From the NCBI GenBank assembly GCA_032718475.1, contig JAUCBJ010005664.1, positions 1 through 24,727 of the forward strand: a DNA stretch of 24,727 nucleotides, in the 5' to 3' direction. The DNA comes from Nemertoderma westbladi. Taxonomy: Eukaryota > Xenacoelomorpha > Nemertodermatida > Nemertodermatidae. The notes under the pieces are model-generated. The model had not been told where the DNA came from and made no database searches. It was given only the letters and a program-made list of their open reading frames with translations. The translations under genes were made by a program, and so were the position numbers. Positions 18,129 through 24,727 of the stretch are shown here, piece after piece; position 1 is the first letter of the stretch, and every line of letters starts with the position of its first letter.

Positions 18129-19721
18129 ATGGCTGACACAAAGCAAACTCTGTCAGATAGTCTCCTAAAAAGAACAGTCTGCGACTCAGATAGGAGTGCA
18201 GAACATCTGAGACCGAAGTCCACGTCCCCTCCTACTGTAAGAAAGGTCATCCCTACAGTAGTAGTATCAGACCCTAGGCTAGTAAAGCACCATAGGTCTA
18301 CCATCGGCACTAGAGCTCAAGTCAAGCGGGACCAAGAGGCAGCTGTTAAACAGCAGCAACGCCCGAACCGAGAACTTATTTCTCAACAGCCAGATAACTC
18401 CAGTAGTTCAGACACTGTAGAGTTGACACCCGAAATCGGAGCAAGGATGGCAGAAGCGGTTTATTCGGATCCACTTCTAATTCTTCCTGAAGCCGTACTC
18501 ACTAGAGTATTGATCGCGGTGGAGGAACATCAAATCGATTGGGCGAGAAGTAAGCGATCGACCAAGGATAGTTATGCAGGATACACAATGGAGGAACTGA
18601 AGTCTATTGTCGAGACGCAATGGAACTTCCCCGGACCTGGACTCCCGTTTAACTTATCGGAAGCTGCCTGGGAGGACTTATACAGGATGGGAGTAGTAAA
18701 GGATACTCGAGATCCAGCTGTGTGGAAGAGGTCGGCAGCAGGATATGTACAGGGATTCTTCAGCTATTTGGAGCGCTTAGAGGAACACCTGTTTCAACAA
18801 CGTCAAGGACCTCAAGAGCAGGGAGAGCTGCTTTATCAAGTTTGAGAACGAATTTTACGGATCAGACTAATCCTTTCAGCCTTTGAGGAAGCCTCGAAGA
18901 GAAGTCAAGACACGTCGTTGCAAGTTGCCGTAAAGACTTGGTTCCAACGGGTGAGTCTTAAAGTCCAAGGAACGACCCAATGGAAAATTCAGCTAACTGA
19001 GCGCGCGACCCACGGAGAATCAACAGACGCTACCTTTTCTCAGGTGGAAAGCGAAGTTACATCAGAAAAACCTCAGAAGAAGGACGCTATTGACATCTAT
19101 CTGTCAGACTATCAACGATTTATAGGTGACAAAGAGTTAAGGAGATGGCTAGCTGGACTTCACCCTAATAGTGAGGGAGCCAAATTTGTGTTAGACTCAT
19201 TAGATGCAGAAATGTTAGCCGCAGAGCAAGCTAAATTTGATGAAAGAATCCTCATCGCTAGGGAACAGGAAGAACAATTAAAGAAAAAACAGATAGAAGA
19301 CCGAAAGGCAGCAACAGCGGCAGTGGCAGAAGTTGAAAGAAAAGCGGCAGCAGCAGCAGCAGTGGCAGAAGCTGAAAGAAAAGCGGCAGCAGCAGCGGCA
19401 GCAGCAGCGGCAGCGGCAGCGGCAGCGGCAGCGGCAGCGGCAGCGGCAGCGGCAGCGGCAGCGGCAGCGGCAGCGGCAGTGGCAGCGGCAGCGGCAGTGG
19501 CAGTGGCAGCGGCAGCGGCAGCGGCAGCGGCAGCGGCAGCGGCAGCGGCAGCGGCAGCGGCAGCGGCAGCGGCAGCGGCAGCGGCAGCGGCAGCGGCAGC
19601 GGCAGCGGCAGCGGCAGCGGCAGCGGCAGCGGCAGCGGCAGAAGCGGAAAGAAAAGCGGCAGAGGCAGCGGCAGCTGCAGAGGCTGAAAGAAAAGCGGCA
19701 GCGGCAGAAGCGGAAAAAAAA
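18129..19721 (+). pseudogene. BEL/Pao-like retrotransposon, N-terminal gag part
   Basis: ATG 18129 has a good context (AAACATGG). The frame is interrupted once by TGA 18843-18845, continues in the same frame (ERILRIRLILSAFEEASKRS, KTWFQRVSLKV) and leads into a Lys/Glu/Ala coiled-coil region (EREEQLKKKQ-like, VAEVERKAAAA) and the (GCGGCA)n tract read as poly-Ala. After the tract, EAERKAA heptad-like repeats resume until an A8 run at 19714-19721. There the sensible frame moves by one base. The N-terminal about 240 residues (YTMEELKSIVETQWNFPGPG) match no domain I recognise. Gag normally assembles the particle and binds element RNA. The nonsense codon and the shift argue that this copy is inactive. 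Confidence 0.65.
19380..19641 (+). repeat. (GCGGCA)n hexanucleotide tract in gag
   Basis: About 260 bp of almost pure GCGGCA with a few GCAGTG variants. Being 6 bp, it keeps several frames open at once: poly-Ala in the gag frame, Gln-Arg in the next and Leu-Pro or Ala on the opposite strand. It explains the long overlapping ORFs on both strands here. Length variation between copies or assemblies would be expected. Confidence 0.95.
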
Positions 19722-22700
19722 GGCGGCAGAAGCAGTGGTAGAAGCAGAACGGAGGGCATCTGAAGAGACAACCCAACTAGAGTTGGAAAATCTTCAAGAG
19801 AAGCAAGACTACTTAAATAAACAGAGAACAGCTAGTCAGATGCAGATGATAAGTCGATCTACTCCCAAGAGACAGGGATTTACATCATCTGATGAAGGCG
19901 ATACAACAGATCCTGAAGGCGGAGGAAATAGATCTCGTTCCAGCAGACGTAGAAGAACGCCCCACCATCAGAAGTTACCTAATTTACCTCCTGCGGTGAG
20001 AAGGCAACTGGCTAGTGTAGACTTAGGTAATCAAGAACCCACAGACCAGATTATTAGAGTAGACAGACTCCCTACTATAGTGGATGAGCCTGAAATAATT
20101 AGGCCTGTTCTTGAAGCCACCCCCTCTGTGATAGAGACCCCTGTACTTCCAGAACCTAACTCTAAATTCCCTTTGCACAGTACTAAACTACCTGTGCCCA
20201 GTAGAATAGCCCCTGAATCAATCCCGGTCCTGGACGCCGAGCAAGACATCAACGATTTGTCGCCCGTCGTCCCTCGTCTGCCCGCTACTATGTTGGCGGC
20301 TCCCGCTTCGGCGGTAGAGTGGGTGGATGAGCGGCGGCGGGGGATGGATCTCCTGCTCGGGCAGATGGAGGAACATCGGGTACGTTCCTCCCAACAGGTC
20401 CGGGAGTTGGAAGGGACTGTTCAGCAGTCAAAGGGAACAGTAAGAGAGGGTAGGTTAGAGTTGCAAGAAGTGCAGCAGAGTATCGCGTTAGAACGTGATA
20501 AATTAGTAAATATACAAAAGGGTATACCACCACCCCCTGTAACAATGTATCAACCTGTTAGGTCTGAAGTATTTCATGCGCAAGGTGTGGAGCCTACACG
20601 CATCTATACTGCTAGTGAAGTAGAAACTCCTATAGTAAACCCTATTAAGGATAATTATAAACCTGTTGATAATGATATTCCATATAGACCTGATCATAAT
20701 CCGAGAAATTTATATACCGATAACTCGATATTAAATAATACGATGGCCCAAGAAAGTTTTACACGTCAAATGGCTAGAACCGAAGCCCGTCAAGCGGTAA
20801 AGGTGGGAGAGATCGTCAAGTTCAATGGAGATGAGATGAAATGGTTACCTTTTAATGAATATTATAAAGATAACATACAGAACTCTGTACTATCTAATGG
20901 AGAGAAACTTAGATTCCTCATCGAGTGCTTGGAAGGACCTCCCAAGTTAATGGCGTTAAAGTTTATTGGACATCCAGATGGATTAAGACAAGTTTGGGAT
21001 ACACTAAACATCAGGTATGGTAATAGGACTAACATAGCTAGGTATTTGTATGCGAAATTAGTAGCGCCCCGAAAGTTTCTTAGCAGCGGGATTATAGAGT
21101 TTTCCGACGAGATTCAGGAGATCTGTAGACAACTAGATTGGTTAGGTAAGTCTAAGGAATACCGGAGTTCTATGGTTGTTGGAGCCGTAGCATCTGCTTT
21201 GCCAAAGGGTGGAGTAGGTACTCGCTGGGACAAAAGGGTTCTCTCTTTGATGGACCAACAACATAGAGATAGAACCATGACGGACCTTCTGTCATTCTTA
21301 AACAGAGAGGTAAGATTACAACTCCTAAAACAGTCTAGAGAGAAGACCCCGGAAAGTGAGGTAAGTGAAAAACCCGTTTCTAGGAGAGATGTAACACCAG
21401 TGTGTTATACGGATTGTGGGACTCAGACAACGTCCTACGATGAGAACAGCGGTAAAGACACCGAAAGATCTTATTATGTCAATAAACCGAGGAAAGACGT
21501 AAGTAAATCTAAGTCTCGAACCAGTGACAGGAGAGAACAGAAGATAGAATATATAACCAGTGACAGGAGAGAACATGTAACAACTCCTCCTACGTCTCCT
21601 AAGAGAATTCATAAAAGAAAGCCCGAAGAAAGAACAAGGGTGCACAACACAACACAAGTTAAAGTAAGTAATATCAAACCCAAATGTGCATTGTGCGACG
21701 GGCCCCATTGCTTAAGTGGGTGTGATGAATTCTTGAAGAAATCCCTTAAGGATAGACGTGATGTCATGTGCGATAAGCGGTTGTGTTATAATTGTCTCAG
21801 ACGAGGACACCAATGGCGGACCTGTTACTCAGATGCTAGGTGTGCTAAGTGCGGCGCGAAACATCATATCTTGCTGCACACAGAATTTGAAAGAACCCGC
21901 ACGCGTCAGGTAAGTGAGTCCGAACTACATGTCCAATTCAGTGATGTGAACGACACTGACCACAGCTCTGAGATGGAAGGATTCTACACAGACAAATTCT
22001 CCGACAAAAACGAATCCTGTTATATGATAAACACCGCAGTGTATCGAGCGCTTACGTATGAGACTGAAACCGATAATGAAATCCAATCGACTATTCCGGA
22101 CCGACAACCATCTTGGAAAGCGCCAACTTCCAACGTCGGAATTCGGGAATTCCCAGTAGTTCAGCTGAGAGTCCATGGGCCAGGTAAGAGTTTTATAGTA
22201 AACGCCCTCCTGGACTCCGGCAGCACAGGAACATTTATCGACAAAGAACTAGCCGAAGACATCTTTGCTGGACAACCCAAGTTCCGAACTAAGTTGAACC
22301 TTTCAGGAATTATGCAGGTTTGGAAATCCACAGTAGCTACAGATTATTATGTAGGCGCGTTGTCCACTCCCCAGGACGAACTAGGAGAACATAGCATAAG
22401 GTTAGTAAAAATGGTGGCAATAAAGAACTTTGCTACCAGCCAAGTGGAACCTTATAACTGGGATGAAGATCATTTTACCCAGCAGCATGATATCCCTAAA
22501 TTCAACACCGACTACCCAGGGGTACAGATATTGATCAGCCAAAATGCGCATGAGGCGCTAGAGACATTAGAAAAATGGCCTGCTCGACCGCAACCATTAC
22601 AAACATACGCAGGAAGAACGAGAGTAGGTTGGTACTTCACTGGACCTTCCCGTAGAACACTGATGGAAAGACTCCCTCGAGAAAGGGTACATCAGGTGAG

Positions 22701-22920
22701 TGAATGGGAAGAAGAAATCAGTGAGGGAGAAACCACAACTGAGGGAACACCATACTCCTCAGATAACGACGATATTAACCAGCCATACGATGAGGAAAAT
22801 ACAATTGATCTCCTCGCCGAAAGCCGGACTTGGTGTTTCCATCATCACTATTCCAGGATGAAGAAGAAACCTGGAATTGTATTCGAAACACAACAACTCA
22901 ATCGCCCAGTTGGTACCTAA
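19720..22920 (+). pseudogene. BEL/Pao-like gag (DUF1759), zinc-binding and aspartic protease (DUF1758) region
   Basis: A long intact frame of about 1,065 codons, with these parts in order. A charged linker comes first (SSDEGDTTDPEGG, RSRSSRRRRTPHH). A DUF1759-like capsid region follows at about 20810-21310 (VKFNGDEMKWLPFNEYY, SGIIEFSDEIQEICRQLDWL, SALPKGGVGTRWDKRVL). A zinc-binding block at 21685-21880 has CYNCLRRGHQWRTC (C-x2-C-x4-H-x4-C) and CAKCGAKHHILLH. A retropepsin-like domain at 22150-22660 has LLDSGSTGTFI (catalytic Asp codon 22213) and ends GRTRVGWYFTGPS. BEL/Pao polyproteins continue into RT and integrase, but here TAA 22918-22920 follows about 85 residues after the protease and no RT motif appears in the rest of the window. 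The upstream gag joins through a one-base shift at 19714-19721. Confidence 0.8.
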
Positions 22921-24310
22921 AGAGGTGAGGTCTCTATAGGGGTGCCAACAACAGGCGGCGGCGGACTCGTGAGGGTCTGGGGGCACGTTAAATTGGCGAT
23001 ATAGTGCAAGGGAGTTACTTAAGGCCCTCGTGTCTCGCGAACCATGAATCAACATGGTGCCGTGGTACCGTCTAGTCGGCCTGTTGCCGTACTGCTAGTC
23101 CTGTACACAGTAGGGGTGGTGGCTTAGTGTGATCTGTGGTCTATGAGGTTTATGTGGTGTCTATGTTTGGTATGTATGAGTTGACCAGACTCTTTACTGT
23201 CTCTGACCGGTTGCCGAAACGTGTCTTTTCCCAGGGTAGCACTATTGGAATGGAGGTGTTGCATCGGAATGGGCAGGATTCTGATGATTCTGTTGGTACT
23301 ACTATTGGAATGGAGGTAGCACCGGGAATATCCGCTGCAAGGAGGGTGTGGTGTTGTAGTGTGGTCCGAGTGAATGATACTCTGGAATCTGTGGTTTGTG
23401 TGTGGACGATCAGTGGCAGTTTACTTGAGCATTCTGTTGCTGTGGGTACGTGGTATACGTGAGTGTGTGTATGGCCACTGCGAGTGAGTGTGGGAAACCT
23501 TGCCGGTTGGTCCAGACGCCGCTGGTATTAGTAGGACCATATCTTTACTGCGCCCCAGCATACTTTGTGCACACAAAGTTATTTTGCCCTGACGGCAAAA
23601 TAAGGTACTCTCGACTCTTTTATCAGTCGATACAATTTTGTCCCCTCTGATTTTGTGACCGATTCGTCTTTACCGATTATGTCCTCTGTGTGTGCATGGT
23701 ATGTGTCCGATTTTGTGTTTACCTTTTGTGTACTTGATTTGTGAACATCTGTTGAGTACACGTGTACAGTGACTGGTAAGTGGTTACTTGTTCAGTAGCT
23801 TTTGAGCTACAGACAGTATTGTCTTTTCAATACTGCCGGCGAGGCGGGTGAAAACGTGTCAATATTCCATGTTGGGTAGCGCAAGCCCACTTGGGACAAG
23901 ACCGTCGGTTTGGCTCAAGGGCGACCTTGATGCTCGATCGCAATCGACTGGTCCACCCGCTGGTTGACTCTCTGAGTTGGCTCAAAGTACACTGTGCATA
24001 GTCAGGCCACAGTAAGTTGACAGTAGCCGACCATCTGGCTACACGTGCGACGAGCTGTGCCGGTGTGATCGGGGGATTGAAAATTGAACCCGGGAAGCAT
24101 TGGGCTACCCTTCGGCCCGGTCTGATAAAAACGGAGTCGGACTGGCCCCAAGGGTAGTGGGACAGCATCCACCTCGTGGGTGCGCCTCGGGGAGGAGCCC
24201 AGAAGGACGCAAGCGCGTTTATGTTTACTGGAAAGAGACTGTCCAGAGACTGTGGAAGGCAAGATACTCTTCCCACAACCACCTCCCTAATCCAACAAAC
24301 ATTTAGGGAC
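22921..24310 (+). other. Gene-less region with a dense array of perfect stem-loops
   Basis: No domain-bearing ORF is seen on either strand. 23100-23520 is strongly G/T-rich on the plus strand and carries a repeated CTATTGGAATGGAGGT (about 23243 and 23302). From 23562 to 24042 at least twelve perfect stem-loops follow one another, among them ACTTTGTG/CACAAAGT (23562-23579), TTATTTTGCC/GGCAAAATAA (23579-23603), TCGACT/AGTCGA (23611-23630), GTAGCT/AGCTAC (23795-23810), CAGTATTG/CAATACTG (23814-23835), TCAAGG-GCGA-CCTTGA (23915-23930), ACTGTG/CACAGT (23991-24013) and GTAGCC/GGCTAC (24023-24042). It may be the structured 3' portion of the element upstream or a non-coding RNA. I do not recognise it. 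Confidence 0.5.
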
Positions 24311-24727
24311 TCCCCAACGTAACAGCATCTGGAGTGGGTCTGTGTGTGTGACTACATTATTTTATATATTTTTATTATTTTTTATATTTATGTATGTATT
24401 ATTACGTAATTTTATTATTATAATCGTTTTCTTTAATTTTATTTAGTGGAATGTTATTTTAGCGATTATTTAGTAGATTAGTGCAATCCCAGTGAAAAAT
24501 GAGTATGTGCATCTCATGTGTTTCATGTTCGAGATGTGTAAAACCAACGTCATGAATACAAGTTTATGTTTTATGATTGTGTTTTCTAATGTGGGTCAAA
24601 CTGGTAGTAATCGCAGTAGAAACACATTCGTAACTAAGTGGTAACCAATGTTAAGCAACACATAAAAATAATTGGTTCCGTTAGGGTTACACACCAGTTA
24701 TGTATGTTTAACACACATGTTTAGCAT
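24311..24727. other. AT-rich right edge, nothing recognised
   Basis: T-rich sequence (TTTTATTATT-type) from about 24355 to 24470, then mixed unique sequence to the window end. No ORF, tail or terminal repeat could be tied to the elements on the left. Confidence 0.4.

Noticed and set aside
19160-19776. Two long minus-strand ORFs (Ala-rich and Leu-Pro-rich)
   Set aside because: They are produced by the GCGGCA repeat, which leaves several frames open. They have no domain and overlap the supported gag frame.
23827-24306. Overlapping ORFs of 151, 86 and 68 codons
   Set aside because: No recognisable domain. The sequence is better explained by the stem-loop-rich region, whose self-complementarity tends to open frames on both strands.
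22921-24727. RT or integrase of the BEL/Pao-like element
   Set aside because: I looked for YVDD-like, HHCC and DDE-type motifs in the available frames and found none.

Overview
This is a eukaryotic, intron-bearing and mostly AT-rich window dominated by transposable-element remains. The elements seen (non-LTR retrotransposon fragments, a CCHC gag with an LTR, a DUF1759/DUF1758-type BEL/Pao retrotransposon, a TTAA-flanked piggyBac-like element and dispersed foldback repeats), plus a small Ly6-type gene, suggest an invertebrate animal. An arthropod is plausible, but the sequence does not prove any taxon. There is no sign of bacterial operons, CRISPR arrays or plasmid functions.

Layout. 1-1515: + strand reverse transcriptase end of a non-LTR retrotransposon, open except for one in-frame TAG. 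2032-2449: unassigned broken ORF. 2596-4673: the best candidate host gene, a two-exon Ly6/three-finger-fold secreted protein with a 1.68-kb phase-0 intron carrying copy A of a dispersed repeat. Its only ATG is one base out of frame with the signal peptide. 4675-5613: mostly non-coding AT-rich sequence. 5614-7228: a segment bracketed by identical 82-bp direct repeats. It holds a minus-strand non-LTR tail ending in (TAA)n and a minus-strand hammerhead-ribozyme-like core. 7226-10308: copies B and C of the dispersed repeat around a decayed TE-associated gene (HEEVDTR / SRDTDVLVL motifs) and a cluster of X-box-like GTTGCTATGG motifs. 10419-12938: broken two-zinc-knuckle gag, then a hairpin, a polypurine tract and a probable 3' LTR. 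13270-14807: a 1.54-kb TTAA-flanked non-coding element with G/C-run hairpins at both ends and five 162-bp tandem repeats. 14808-18128: AT-rich sequence that may include the leader of the next element. 18129-22920: BEL/Pao-type gag-protease reading frame with one in-frame TGA, a one-base shift at an A8 run and a 260-bp (GCGGCA)n tract. It stops before any reverse transcriptase. 22921-24310: no credible gene, but an unusually dense run of perfect stem-loops. 24311-24727: AT-rich, nothing recognised.

Apart from the Ly6-like gene, the genes do not form a pathway. The window is a nested accumulation of mobile elements, most of them broken. The most interesting points are the Ly6 gene and its frame problem, the hammerhead-like core, the stem-loop array at 23.5-24.1 kb, and the satellite-bearing piggyBac-like element.
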